Origin: an uncultured Myxococcales bacterium
Lineage (GTDB): Bacteria > Myxococcota_A > UBA9042 > DTJE01
Length of the DNA stretch: 64,000 nt
Direction: 5' to 3'
NCBI GenBank assembly: GCA_937975765.1
Contig: CALJUR010000120.1
Span: forward strand, 62,001-126,000
Shown here: positions 42,031 to 52,100 of the stretch, piece by piece
How the letters are laid out: each line of letters begins with the position of its first letter
Position numbering within the stretch: position 1 is the stretch's first letter
The notes under the pieces: generated by a model
Seen by the model: only the letters and a program-made list of their open reading frames with translations
Told to the model about the DNA's origin: nothing
Databases searched by the model: none
Program-made: the position numbers and the translations under genes

Positions 42031-44357
42031 AGGCTGCATGGCTGGTCGCCCTGCCCCTGCTGGCGGTCGCCTCCACCGTCGCGGCCCAGCCGTCCACCCC
42101 CGAACTGACGATCTACGTCGTCCAGCCCGGGGACTCGTGCTGGAGCATCGCCGAGCGCCTGTACGGCGACGGCACGCGGTACGAGGACCTGCACCGGTAC
42201 AACGACCTGGGTCCCATGCCGCACCTCCTGACGCCGGGCCAGAAGTTGCGGGTGCCCGCGGCGCTGGGGCAGCCGGACGCGAAGGTGGGCCTGCCCCGGC
42301 GCGAGGTGAAGGCCCGTGCGCCGGCCGAGGCCGACTGGATGGACGCCTACAACGACATGGCGCTGTGGCGCCTGTTCCGCGTCTCGACGGGGAAGTCGTC
42401 GTCGGCCGAGATCCGGTTCCGGGACCTGTCGTCCCTGGTGATGCGCGAGAGCGCGCTGCTGGTGATCCACGGCGGTGCCCGGAGGGAGAGCCAGCTGGAA
42501 AGGAAGGTCAAGACCACGGTCGACCTGGAGAAGGGGACCGTCTACGGCGGCATCGAGGCGATGGACCGCGCGGCCGACCTGACGATCCGGACGCCCGCGG
42601 CGCAGGTCGACCTTGCGGCGACGCTGGCCCAGGTGTCGTTCGAGGAGGACGACTGCACGCGCGTGTCGGTGTTCGAGGGGAGCGCGGCCGTGACGGCCCA
42701 GGGGTCGAAGGTCCAGGTGCCGCAGAAGTTCGGCACGTCGGTCGAGAAGGGTCGCAAGCCCCAGCCGCCGCGTCCGCTGCCGCCGCCGGTGGCATGGGGG
42801 GACCCCGTGCCGGTGGTGGTGCGGGTGCCGCAGCCGGTCGCGGGGGCGTTCGAGGCGCGCTGGCAGGCGGTGAAGGAGGCGGCGAAGTACCGCGTGGAAC
42901 TGGCTCGCGACGACCGGTTCCGTGACCTGGTGGCGGACGCCGTCGTGGGCGCGGGCGTGCTGCGATTCCGGGCGGAGGACCTGCCGGCCGGAGAGTACCG
43001 GGCGCGGGTGTCGGCCATCGACGCGGGCGGGCTGCAGGGGCCGGCGTCGCCGCTGCTGTCGGTCCGGGTCTCGCCGGTGGCCGTCTCGGCGCCGCTGGAA
43101 CCGGGGAAGGACGCCCCGGAGGTGGCCGGGGCGATCGTGGTCGCGCCGCCGGCCGACCGGAAGCCGGGCGAAAAGGTGCGGGTGGACGACGGCCCGTGGC
43201 AGCCCGCCGAGGCGCCCGTGCTGCTGGACACCGCGGGACTGCACCGGGTCGCGTACCAGGTCCCGGGCGCGGCGTGCCCCGATCCGGTGACCGTGAGCGT
43301 GCTGCCGGTGAGCGGGCGCCTGGAGGTCCCCGCCGGCCCGTTCAGGCCCGGCGACCGGGTGGCGGTGCGCCTGCGGTTCGAGGACTCGCGGGGGCGGCCC
43401 GCCGTGCCGGCCGGCCTGGTCCTGGAAGCATCGCCCGGCGGCCGCGTGCCGGTCGCGCCCGCGAGGACGGTCGGCCTGCAGCAGGCGACCTTCGAGGTCC
43501 CGGAGGCCGTCCCGGCCGGGGGCCTGGTGCTGGGGGCGTCCTGGCCGACGGGCGAGGGCGTCCAGGTGCGGGTGGCGATCCAGCCGCCCCGGCCGGCGCT
43601 GCCCCGCGTGGCATGGCCGATGGGCCCCGGCCAGCCGGAGTGGGGCCGGACGGTGCCGGGCCTGCCGGGCACCGCGATGCGGCCGGTGGACCGTGCGGGC
43701 CTGTCGGTCTTCCTGTCGGAGTCGCCCGCGGGCCGCCCGGGCGACGGGCCCCGGGTGCGGGCGTCGGTCTTTGGCGAGGCGGCGCTGCTGGAAGGGCGGC
43801 TGGGGCTGGACGCGGACTTCGCCTGGCTGGATGGCGACCTGGGCGCGGGTTTCGACGGGTGGACCGACCGGTGGCTGCTGGGCGATACCCGGGTGGGGGT
43901 GCGCTACCTGTCGATCGACGCGAAGGGATTCACGCTGTCTCCCGGCCTCCGGCTGGTCGTCCCCACCGCCCGGCACGGCATGCCCTGGCGCGTCGAGCCG
44001 GCGCTGGCCTTCGGGTGGAGCCGGGGGGAGAAGGTCGCGGCGGGCCTGTCCGAGACGATCGGGCTGGGCGTCGGCGGCGACGACCCGCGGGACGTCACCT
44101 CGACCACGTCGGCCTGGTTCGCGTATCGTCCGTGGCGGTACCTCGAGATCGCGGCCGGCCTGGACGCGGTCCTGGGCATCGCCGGCCGCGACCCGCCGCG
44201 CGCGGTGCTGGCCCGCGGCGGCATCGCGGTGCCGCTGCGCCTGTTCCGGGTGTCCGCGTATGCCGGGGGCGGCCTGAACGAGGACGCCCGGGACCTCGCC
44301 GGCGACTGGACGGCGGGCCTGCGGCTGGAAACGGGCTTCCCCGGGGAGGCGAGATGA
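42027..44357 (+). CDS. LysM/FecR-domain envelope protein with C-terminal barrel-like region
   Basis: This 776-residue exported protein (signal MKAAWLVALPLLAVASTVAA) starts inside the upstream stop. A LysM domain (about 27-75: YVVQPGDSCWSIAERLYGD, LTPGQKLRVP) binds peptidoglycan. A FecR-like beta domain (about 130-240) is recognisable by ALLVIHGG, DLEKGTVYGG and VSVFEGSAAVTAQG. A fibronectin-like segment with AKYRVELARD and DLPAGEYRARVSA follows. The last 250 residues alternate hydrophobic and charged residues and resemble an outer-membrane barrel. The combination fits a cell-wall-contact sensor or scaffold. It overlaps the cyclase gene by ATGA. Confidence 0.82.
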   Translation: MKAAWLVALPLLAVASTVAAQPSTPELTIYVVQPGDSCWSIAERLYGDGTRYEDLHRYNDLGPMPHLLTPGQKLRVPAALGQPDAKVGLPRREVKARAPAEADWMDAYNDMALWRLFRVSTGKSSSAEIRFRDLSSLVMRESALLVIHGGARRESQLERKVKTTVDLEKGTVYGGIEAMDRAADLTIRTPAAQVDLAATLAQVSFEEDDCTRVSVFEGSAAVTAQGSKVQVPQKFGTSVEKGRKPQPPRPLPPPVAWGDPVPVVVRVPQPVAGAFEARWQAVKEAAKYRVELARDDRFRDLVADAVVGAGVLRFRAEDLPAGEYRARVSAIDAGGLQGPASPLLSVRVSPVAVSAPLEPGKDAPEVAGAIVVAPPADRKPGEKVRVDDGPWQPAEAPVLLDTAGLHRVAYQVPGAACPDPVTVSVLPVSGRLEVPAGPFRPGDRVAVRLRFEDSRGRPAVPAGLVLEASPGGRVPVAPARTVGLQQATFEVPEAVPAGGLVLGASWPTGEGVQVRVAIQPPRPALPRVAWPMGPGQPEWGRTVPGLPGTAMRPVDRAGLSVFLSESPAGRPGDGPRVRASVFGEAALLEGRLGLDADFAWLDGDLGAGFDGWTDRWLLGDTRVGVRYLSIDAKGFTLSPGLRLVVPTARHGMPWRVEPALAFGWSRGEKVAAGLSETIGLGVGGDDPRDVTSTTSAWFAYRPWRYLEIAAGLDAVLGIAGRDPPRAVLARGGIAVPLRLFRVSAYAGGGLNEDARDLAGDWTAGLRLETGFPGEAR

Positions 44358-46108
44358 GGCGCTTCGGCCTGCGGGGCAAGCTGACCCTGGTGCTGCTGGC
44401 CCTGGCCCTGGTCCCGCTGGCGGTCACGACGGCGGTCCTGGTGCGGCTGAACCTCCACCGCCTGGCGACCTCCGCCAAGGAGTTCCGCATCGCGGTCGCA
44501 TCGGACGCCGTGCGGGCCATCCGCGGCGTCCTGGAGCAGGCACGGATCGAGCAGTCCGCCGCCGGCGCGGCCCTGGCCGACCCCTCCGGCACGATGGAGG
44601 ACCGTGTCCGCGCCACCCGCGCCCGGCTGGTGGCGTCCTCGCTGATCGACCAGATGGCGCTGTACGACCGCGACGGCGCCCACGTGGACACCTTCCGGGC
44701 GCACGACGCCCCCGGCCCGCCGCGGCCGGAGGCGCTGCCGGTGCCGCTGATGGAGCGGGCGCTGGCGGATGGCGTGGCCCACGGCGAGGTGGAGATGCAC
44801 GGCTCCCCCGCCCGGCCGTTCCTCGCGATCGTGCAGCCCGTCCACCGGGGCGAGCCGCCGGTCCTGTGGGGGTTCGCCTGGTCGCCGCTGGACCTGCGTC
44901 GCCTGTCCGCGGACCTGTCCCAGGCCAGCGCCCGTCGCTTCACGGGCCGCACCGACCGCGTCTTCGCGGTGGACGACCGGCTGCGGTTCGTCGCGCACGG
45001 CGACCCGGCCCGGCTGATGCAGTCGGCGGCGGATCGGGGCATGCTGGCGTCCTTCCGCGAGGACCCCTCCCTGCTGCACCGGGTCGATGCCGACTACGCG
45101 GCGGACTACGCGGTGGAGGGGAACCGGGTGCTGGGCGTCCTGATACCCATCCCGGAACTGGGCTGGGGCGTCGTCGTCGAACAGGACGAGGCCGAGGCCT
45201 ACCACGCGGTCCGGACCACCTGGCAGACCGCCCTGGGCGTGGGGATTGCCGCAGCGGTGCTGGCCGCGCTGCTGGGCCTGCTGGCCGGGAGGCGCCTGTC
45301 GTTCCCGATCGTGTCGATGGCCCGCGCCGCCCGCCGGGTGGCGGGCGGGGACTTCGCGGTGCGCGTCGAGGCCCGCCGGCGGGACGAGGTGGGGGACCTG
45401 GCGGCCTCCTTCAACACGATGGCCACGGACCTGGTGGGCTACCGCGACCGGCTGGTGGAGGAGACCCGCATCCGGACCAACCTGACGCGATACCTCAGCC
45501 CCGAGGTGGTCGACAACGTCGTCGCGCAGCACAAGGACCTGGAACTGGGCGGCCAGAGGCGCGAGGTGACGGTGCTGTTCGCCGACCTCGCGGGGTTCAC
45601 GCCGCTGGCCGAGCGCAACCCGCCCGAGCGCGTCGTGGCGGTGCTGAACGAGCTGTTCACCTTCCTGACCGAGATCGTCTTCCGGCACGAGGGCATGGTC
45701 GACAAGTTCGTCGGCGACTGCGTGATGGCGGTCTTCGGGCTGCCGGACGGGCGGCCGGACGACGCGCTGCGGGCGGTCGCCGCGGCCGAGGAGATGATGC
45801 GCTGGATGGAGACGGGCAACGCGCGCTGGCGCCGCGAACTGGGCACCGAGCTGAAGCTGGCGGTCGGCATCAACACCGGGCCGGTGCTGGCGGGCAACAT
45901 CGGGTCCCGGAAGCGGATGGAGTACACGGTCATCGGCGACGTGGTGAACGTGGCGGCGCGGCTGGAGACGCTGGCCCGGCCGGGGCAGGTGCTGATGACC
46001 GCGGCGACGGCGTCGAGGGTGCTGGACGAGATGCCCTGCACGCACGTCGTCACGCACCGGTTCCCGGACAAGCAGGAGGACACCGAGATCTGGGCGCTAT
46101 CGGAGTAG
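44354..46108 (+). CDS. Membrane class III adenylate/guanylate cyclase with Cache-like sensor
   Basis: This 584-residue protein has two membrane helices (about 8-30 and 295-315) bounding a periplasmic Cache-like domain. A HAMP linker and a class III nucleotide cyclase domain follow in the cytoplasm. The metal aspartates are D411 in LFADLAGF and D455 in KFVGDCVMAVFG. The lysine in DKFVGD suits adenine specificity, and NTGPVLAGNIGS with VIGDVVNVAARLE completes the active site. It should make cAMP in response to an envelope signal. It overlaps the LysM/FecR gene by ATGA and is followed after 3 bases by a Ser/Thr kinase gene. Confidence 0.9.
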   Translation: MRRFGLRGKLTLVLLALALVPLAVTTAVLVRLNLHRLATSAKEFRIAVASDAVRAIRGVLEQARIEQSAAGAALADPSGTMEDRVRATRARLVASSLIDQMALYDRDGAHVDTFRAHDAPGPPRPEALPVPLMERALADGVAHGEVEMHGSPARPFLAIVQPVHRGEPPVLWGFAWSPLDLRRLSADLSQASARRFTGRTDRVFAVDDRLRFVAHGDPARLMQSAADRGMLASFREDPSLLHRVDADYAADYAVEGNRVLGVLIPIPELGWGVVVEQDEAEAYHAVRTTWQTALGVGIAAAVLAALLGLLAGRRLSFPIVSMARAARRVAGGDFAVRVEARRRDEVGDLAASFNTMATDLVGYRDRLVEETRIRTNLTRYLSPEVVDNVVAQHKDLELGGQRREVTVLFADLAGFTPLAERNPPERVVAVLNELFTFLTEIVFRHEGMVDKFVGDCVMAVFGLPDGRPDDALRAVAAAEEMMRWMETGNARWRRELGTELKLAVGINTGPVLAGNIGSRKRMEYTVIGDVVNVAARLETLARPGQVLMTAATASRVLDEMPCTHVVTHRFPDKQEDTEIWALSE

Positions 46109-46111
46109 GGC

Positions 46112-47572
46112 ATGGGATTCATCGATGACCGGCCGACCGTGGCGGGGGGCGACCCTCCCGTGCCGGACGAGCCGCCCGCGACGCCGGCCGACCCGTGGAT
46201 CGGGAAGAAGGTCGCCGGCCGCTTCCTGGTGGAGTCCTTCGTCGCCGCGGGGGGGATCGGGCGCGTGTACCGGGCCCGCCAGGAGGGCCTGGACCGGGTC
46301 GTCGCGCTGAAGGTGCTGCACCCGCACCTGGCCCACGAGGACCGCGAGAAGCGCCGGTTCCACCAGGAGGCCCGGGTCGCCAGCCTGTTGCGGCATCCCA
46401 GCGCGGTCGTCATCCACGACTACGGAGAGTGGGAAGGCAGCCTGTACATCGCCATGGAATACCTGGAGGGGCGCACGCTGGCGGAGGTGCTGGAGGACGA
46501 GTTCCCGCTGGAGCCGCAGCGGATCGCCACGCTGCTGGCGCCGGCGTGCGAGGTCCTGCACGAGGCGCACGAGGCCGGCATCCTGCACCGGGACGTGAAG
46601 CCGTCCAACTTCATCGTGGTGCACGACCCGGACGGCAGCGAGCGCACGAAGGTGGTGGACTTCGGGCTGGTGCGGATGCTGAAGCGGGGGCCCGAGGAGA
46701 TGGGCCTGACGCCCGCGGACCTGGTGGCCGGGACGCCGACCTACATGTCGCCCGAGCAGTGCCGGGGCGCCCCGCTGGACCCGCGCAGCGACGTGTACGC
46801 GCTGGGGGTCGTGCTGTACGAGATGCTGTGCAGGGAGGTGCCGTTCGCCAGCACCACCGGCATGGACGCGATGCTGAAGCACCTGTACGACGTGCCCGAT
46901 CCCCCGTCCGAGCGCCGGCCGGACCTGCAGATCCACGAGGCGCTGGAGGACCTGGCGCTGCGGGCGCTGGCGAAGAACCCGTCGGGGCGGCCGGACAGCG
47001 CGATGGCCTTCCGGGACCAGTTGCTGCGGGCGGTGGCGATCGCGCAGGGGCCCCGGCCCGGCCCGACCGCACGCGAGGACCGTGCCGCGCACCCCCGGGC
47101 CCGGGTGGCGCGGGCGGAGGCCGCCGGGATCGTGCCACTGGAGGACGGCACCCGGCTGGGCGACCGGGCCCGGTCGTTCGGCGTCGTGCTGGTCGTGGAA
47201 CCGGTCCGGCCCTTCGAGGAGACGCTGACCGCCCTGCTGCGGGCGCAGGGGTTCGCGGTGGACTCGGTGCCCGTGTTCGACGACGCGATCGACCTGATGC
47301 GCCAGTCGAAGCCCTTCGCGCTGGTGGTCGACGTGCGGCCGGACCCCGCGGGCCTGATCGCCCGTCTGGGGACGCTGCGGGAGGACCCGGAACTGGGCCG
47401 GATCCCCCGGGTGGTGGCGGGACCGGAGGACTCGCTGGAGCCGATGTCTCGGGCGCTGGAGGCCGGGGTTCGGGACTACGTGCCGGACTCCCTGCTGACG
47501 TCGCGGCTGCCGCGGGTGCTGGACGGCATCCTGCGCGTGCTGCGCCGGTCGGGGGCGGGAGGCGCGGGGTGA
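46112..47572 (+). CDS. Ser/Thr protein kinase with degenerate receiver domain
   Basis: This 486-residue soluble kinase is complete and probably active. VALKVL gives K67, HRDVKPSN gives D161, DFG is D183-G185, and TPTYMSPEQ is the activation-segment end. After about residue 350 comes a receiver-like fold in which the phospho-acceptor Asp may remain (VVDVRPD). The acidic pair is reduced to VVEPVRP, and the conserved lysine is replaced in RDYVPDS. The receiver is therefore likely a non-phosphorylated interaction domain. The kinase sits 3 bases after the cyclase and overlaps the FHA/HD-GYP gene by GTGA. An FHA partner fits phosphothreonine recognition. Confidence 0.9.
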   Translation: MGFIDDRPTVAGGDPPVPDEPPATPADPWIGKKVAGRFLVESFVAAGGIGRVYRARQEGLDRVVALKVLHPHLAHEDREKRRFHQEARVASLLRHPSAVVIHDYGEWEGSLYIAMEYLEGRTLAEVLEDEFPLEPQRIATLLAPACEVLHEAHEAGILHRDVKPSNFIVVHDPDGSERTKVVDFGLVRMLKRGPEEMGLTPADLVAGTPTYMSPEQCRGAPLDPRSDVYALGVVLYEMLCREVPFASTTGMDAMLKHLYDVPDPPSERRPDLQIHEALEDLALRALAKNPSGRPDSAMAFRDQLLRAVAIAQGPRPGPTAREDRAAHPRARVARAEAAGIVPLEDGTRLGDRARSFGVVLVVEPVRPFEETLTALLRAQGFAVDSVPVFDDAIDLMRQSKPFALVVDVRPDPAGLIARLGTLREDPELGRIPRVVAGPEDSLEPMSRALEAGVRDYVPDSLLTSRLPRVLDGILRVLRRSGAGGAG

Positions 47573-49107
47573 TCATCCTGCTGCGGGTGAAGACGGGGGT
47601 GCACGCCGGGATGACCTTCCACGTCTCGCCCGGCACCCGCCTGACCATCGGCCGGTCGATCCAGGCCGACCTGCGGCTGGACGACCCCGAGGTCAGCCGC
47701 GTCCACTGCGCCGTGGAGAACCTGGGGGATCGCCTGTCCGTCGCGGACCTGGGCTCGTCCAACGGCACCTTCCTGAACGGCCTGCCGGTCGTCATGGGCG
47801 AGGTGGGCGACGGCGGCGAACTGCACCTGGGCGCGGTCGTACTGGCGGTCCGGTTCCAGCACGCACCTGCCGAGGAACCGCGGCACCCGCCCGTCCCGTC
47901 CAGCCGGTGGGCCCCGCCGGCCTCGCTGGGCACGCGGCAGGCGATGAGGGTCGGGCGTCCCGACCCGTCGGGCGTGCTGGCGGAGGCCGGCAGCCTGAGG
48001 ACGCTGCTGCGGCTGGCGACGGTCCTGGGGGGCGTTTCCGGGCCCGAGGACCTGGCGGCCCGCGTGGCCGAGGCGGCCCGGGAAGGGTGCGGCTGCCAGC
48101 GGGTCGCGCTGGTGCTGAGGCCCGGGAACGGAGGGACGTGGGACTTCTGCGCGGCGTCGTCCCTGGAGGGCACCCCGGCCGCGATGCACATCGACCGGCA
48201 GGTGGTCGACCGGGTGATGTCGGGCGACGAGTGCCTGTCGGGCGTGCAGGAGGCGATGGGCGTCCTGCCGCCCGTGCGGATCCTGTGCGCCCCGCTGCCC
48301 GGCCCCGCCATGACCCTGGGGGTCCTCTGGGCCGAGATGGACGGGGACGCGCCGGCGATCACCGAGCGGCAGATGGCCTTCCTGGAGGCCGTCGGGGTGC
48401 TGGTCGGGGCGACGATCCACGCCGAGCACCTCCAGGACGGCCTGGAGGCGGCGTTCATGGGCACGATGCGGGCGCTGGTAATGGCGCTGGAGGCGCGCGA
48501 CGAATACACCCGCGGGCACTCCGAGCGCGTCACCACCTGCGCGCTGGCCCTGGGGTACCGGCTGGGCGATCCCCCCGCGGCGCTGGACGTGCTGGAGGTC
48601 GCCGGCCTGCTGCACGACATCGGCAAGATCGGGATCCCGGAGGCCGTGCTGCACAAGGGGGGCAGCCTGTCCGGCGGCGAGCGTGCCGAGATGCAGGAGC
48701 ACCCGTCCGCCGGCGCCCGGATCGTCCGGAACATCCGCCACCCCGACGTGGAGGCCATCGCGGAGGCGGTGCGGCACCACCACGAGCACTGGGACGGGAC
48801 GGGATACCCGGACGGCCTGGCCGGCGAGGCGATCCCCCGCGCGGCCCGGATCATCGCGGTGGCGGACGCCTGGGACGCGATGACCTCCAACCGGCCGTAC
48901 CGGCCCGCGCTGTCCGAGGCGGAGGCCCGGGGGCTGCTGCGGGAGGCGGGGGGCACCCAGCTGGACCCGTTCCTGGTCGAGGCCTTCGACCTGTGGCTGC
49001 AGGACGGCGCCCCGACGCCGGTCGCGCGGCGGTTCGGCCGCAGCCGGTTCGTTCCGACCAGCCTGGCGCCGCTGCCGCCCGTGCCCGGACCGGGCAGCGA
49101 GGCCTGA
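47569..49107 (+). CDS. FHA-GAF-HD-GYP cyclic-di-GMP phosphodiesterase
   Basis: This 512-residue protein begins at a GTG overlapping the kinase stop. The FHA domain (about 5-100) has TIGRSIQADLRLDD and VSRVHC with DLGSSNGTFLNG, which bind phosphothreonine. A GAF domain spans roughly 140-290. The C-terminal HD-GYP domain has LLHDIGKIGIP (H349, D350), HHHEHWDGTGYPDGL (GYP at 412-414) and VADAWDAMTSNRPYR, the full metal and signature set. Phosphorylation by the adjacent kinase could recruit or switch the phosphodiesterase, lowering cyclic-di-GMP. It ends 12 bases from the convergent tamB-like gene. Confidence 0.92.
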   Translation: MIILLRVKTGVHAGMTFHVSPGTRLTIGRSIQADLRLDDPEVSRVHCAVENLGDRLSVADLGSSNGTFLNGLPVVMGEVGDGGELHLGAVVLAVRFQHAPAEEPRHPPVPSSRWAPPASLGTRQAMRVGRPDPSGVLAEAGSLRTLLRLATVLGGVSGPEDLAARVAEAAREGCGCQRVALVLRPGNGGTWDFCAASSLEGTPAAMHIDRQVVDRVMSGDECLSGVQEAMGVLPPVRILCAPLPGPAMTLGVLWAEMDGDAPAITERQMAFLEAVGVLVGATIHAEHLQDGLEAAFMGTMRALVMALEARDEYTRGHSERVTTCALALGYRLGDPPAALDVLEVAGLLHDIGKIGIPEAVLHKGGSLSGGERAEMQEHPSAGARIVRNIRHPDVEAIAEAVRHHHEHWDGTGYPDGLAGEAIPRAARIIAVADAWDAMTSNRPYRPALSEAEARGLLREAGGTQLDPFLVEAFDLWLQDGAPTPVARRFGRSRFVPTSLAPLPPVPGPGSEA

Positions 49108-49119
49108 CGGGCCCGCCGC

Positions 49120-52100
49120 CTACGGGGCCGGCATGCTCTCGACCCGGAACTCCACGCGGCGGTTGCGGGCGCGGGCCTCGTCGGAGGCGTTCGCCTGGGA
49201 CGGTCGCGCGTCCCCGATCCCGGAAGTCCGCGCCCCGCGGGCCGGCACGCCTGCCGCGCCCAGGGCGGCCCGCGCCGCGGCTGCCCGGGCCTGCGACACC
49301 TGCTGCCGGACCCCGGGCGGGCCCAGGTCGTCCGAGTGCCCCTCCACCGACACCCGGATGTCCCGGAGTTCCCGCAGCACCGTCCCGGCAACCTTCAGCG
49401 CGGCCCGGGAGGCGCGGTCCATCATGGCCGACCCCGCCTCGAACAGGGCGGTCCGCAGCCGGCCCTCGATCGCCACGGGCCGGGGCGGCGCGACGTCCGG
49501 CGTCCCGTCCTCGTCCTGGAACCCGTTGAGCGTCTCGGCGTCGTCCCGGGCGGCATCGACCTCGTCCGGGATCCCGTCGCCGTCGTTGTCCGGGTCGGGG
49601 CAGCCGTCGTCGTCCCGCCAGCCGTCTCGGTCCTCGGGGCGGTCCGGGCACAGGTCGAACGGATCCTCGACCCCGTCGCCGTCGCCGTCCGGCCGTGCCC
49701 CGCGCGCGACCATCCCCCAGGCCTCGTCCGGCGGCGGCGGCGGCGCGGGGCCTCCGAACCGGGTCGTGTAGAACGCTCCCAGCCCGCCCTCGCCGCGGTC
49801 CCCGAAGGTGGTGTCCAGCGTCCAGTTGCGGTCCACCCGGTACTCCACGTGCCCCTGCACCTGGTTGGTGTCCGGCGGGGCGTTGTGGTGGTACAGCGTC
49901 TCCACGTACAACTGCCGCGTGATCTGCTTGCCGATCGCCACGATCGGCTGCTTGACCGACTTGCCGAAGCCCAGTCCCACCTTGTCCACGCCCAGCCGGT
50001 CGAACAGCTGGCGCTTCAGCGACGGGTTGTGGAACCGTTCCACCAGCGCGGTCGCCTGGCGCCGCACCTCGCCGTTCCGGTCGTCCACGGCGTCCGCGCG
50101 CCCCATGATCAGCAGCGTCAGCAACTGGTATTCCGGCAGCGGGGGCACGGACGCCAGCATCAGTTCCGGGCGCCGCACCGGCCCCATCACCTTGACCAGC
50201 ACGTCGGTCCCGACCGGCCGGCCGCGCGCCACCAGTTCGATCACCGGTTCCAGCGGCATCGCGCGGGGCGGCTGGTCCGGGTCCATCAGCGCCGTCGCGG
50301 CCGTCTGGCCCGGCCCCGCCTCGGCCCGGCGCAGCAGGTGCCCCTCGGCCAGCGTGAACCGCCCCTCCCGGATCTCGAACCGGTTGCCGAACAGCCGGAA
50401 GCGTCCCCCGGGGTCGGCGTCCAGGCCGCCGTCGACGCGGACCACCGGCCCCTTCCGGTCCAGCACCATCCGGCCGCCGACCTGAAGGTCCATCCCTTCG
50501 CCGTGCACGTGCGCCCGCGGCTCGATCTCCAGTTCCAGCCGCAGGTGCCCGGCGCCGGCCAGCAGGCCTTGGCCGGTCTCGCGTCCCAGCCAGTCCGTCA
50601 CCCGCACGGCGGGATTGACCGGGATGCCCCTCACCTTCGGCAGGCTCTCCTTCGTCAGCCGCACGTCGCCGTCGGCCAGTTCCAGGACCACCTTCGCGTC
50701 GCCGGGCCGGGCCTCGAACGACGCGCCGGCGCGCCCCCGGATCAGCGAGACCGCAAGGCCGGACTGCACCACCGGGAACGAGTCCGCCCGCGCCTCGAAC
50801 GCCCCGGACAGCCGCCAGTCGCCCCACAAGCCGGCCTTCGGATCCGCATCCGGGGCGGTGGCCACCAGGTGCGCCGCGCCCGCCACCTCCAGTCGTCCGG
50901 GCCCGCTGCGGGCCGCCGCGCGCCGGACCTCCAGCCGGTCGCCCTCGACCGACAGGTCCACGTCCACCGCCTCCAGGCGCCGGTTCAGCGGCAGCAGCGT
51001 CGCCGTCGCCCCCTGAACGGTGGCCCCGCCCTTCAGGATCGGGGTGCCCAGCGTGCCCGACGCCTCGACGTGCCCCTCCAGCATCCCCGCGGGCCGGTCC
51101 AGGGCGTCCGGCAGGAACGGGGCCGCCAGTTGCAGCGGCAGCGCCAGGTCCAGGACCCCCTCCAGGCCGGACGGCTCCTGCCGCGTCCCCGCCCGCCGCA
51201 CCGCCACCAGCGGGATCCGGGTCGCCACGGCCAGCCGGGCCAGGTCCTTCCCCAGGACCACGTCCAGCACCTGCCGGGCCGGGCCGGCCTCCATGCGGGC
51301 CGTCACCGTCACCGGCTCCGCGTCGCCGGACCGGTACGTCCCCTCCAGCGTGCCGTCCAGCCGGAAGTCGTCCAGCGAGCCCGCGCCGCGCAGTCCCGCG
51401 TCCACCCGGAAGTCCGCCCCGGCCGGCGCCCGCCACAAGGGACGCAGGCGGGTCGGCGACAGCCCCTTCGCGGAAACCTCCAGTTCGTGGCGCTCCGCGT
51501 CCCGCCACGCGATCGTGCCCCGTCGCAGGTCCAGCGAGACCGGGACCCGGGCCCGCGCGGTCGCCACCGGGTCGTCCTCCGCCCCCAGCCCCGCCGCGAC
51601 CTCCGCGCTGCCGTCCGCCAGCCGCACCTCCAGCCGGACCGCCCCGACGGCCTCGCCGCGCCAGGACACGTCCACGCCCAGCAGCCGCGCCTCGATCGCC
51701 GGACGGGCCGCCTCCCCGTCCAGCCGCACCGACCCCTGTACCGTGCCGCCCAGGGCCAGGAACGGCAGGGCTTCGGTCGCGCGCGCCAGGTCGATCCCCT
51801 GCACCTGCACGGTCCCCGCCAGCGGCCCCGGCCCCCAGGCCAGCCGGTTCCGGCGCGTGTCCAGCCGCACGTCCGCCTGAAGCATGGCCGTCGCCTGGAC
51901 GATCGGCCCGTCCAGGCCGATCGCGACCGTGGCCGCTCCCGCCCCCGCCCGCGTCTCGATCCGCGCCGACAGCCGGCCCAGCGGCAGCCGACCGAACCAC
52001 GCGTCCTCGCTGTCCACCTGCACGACCCGGTCGATCCCGCGCCCGTCCGCCGCGCCGGTGGCCAGCAGCCGCACCCGCGCCGGGCCGCGCAGCCCCTGCA

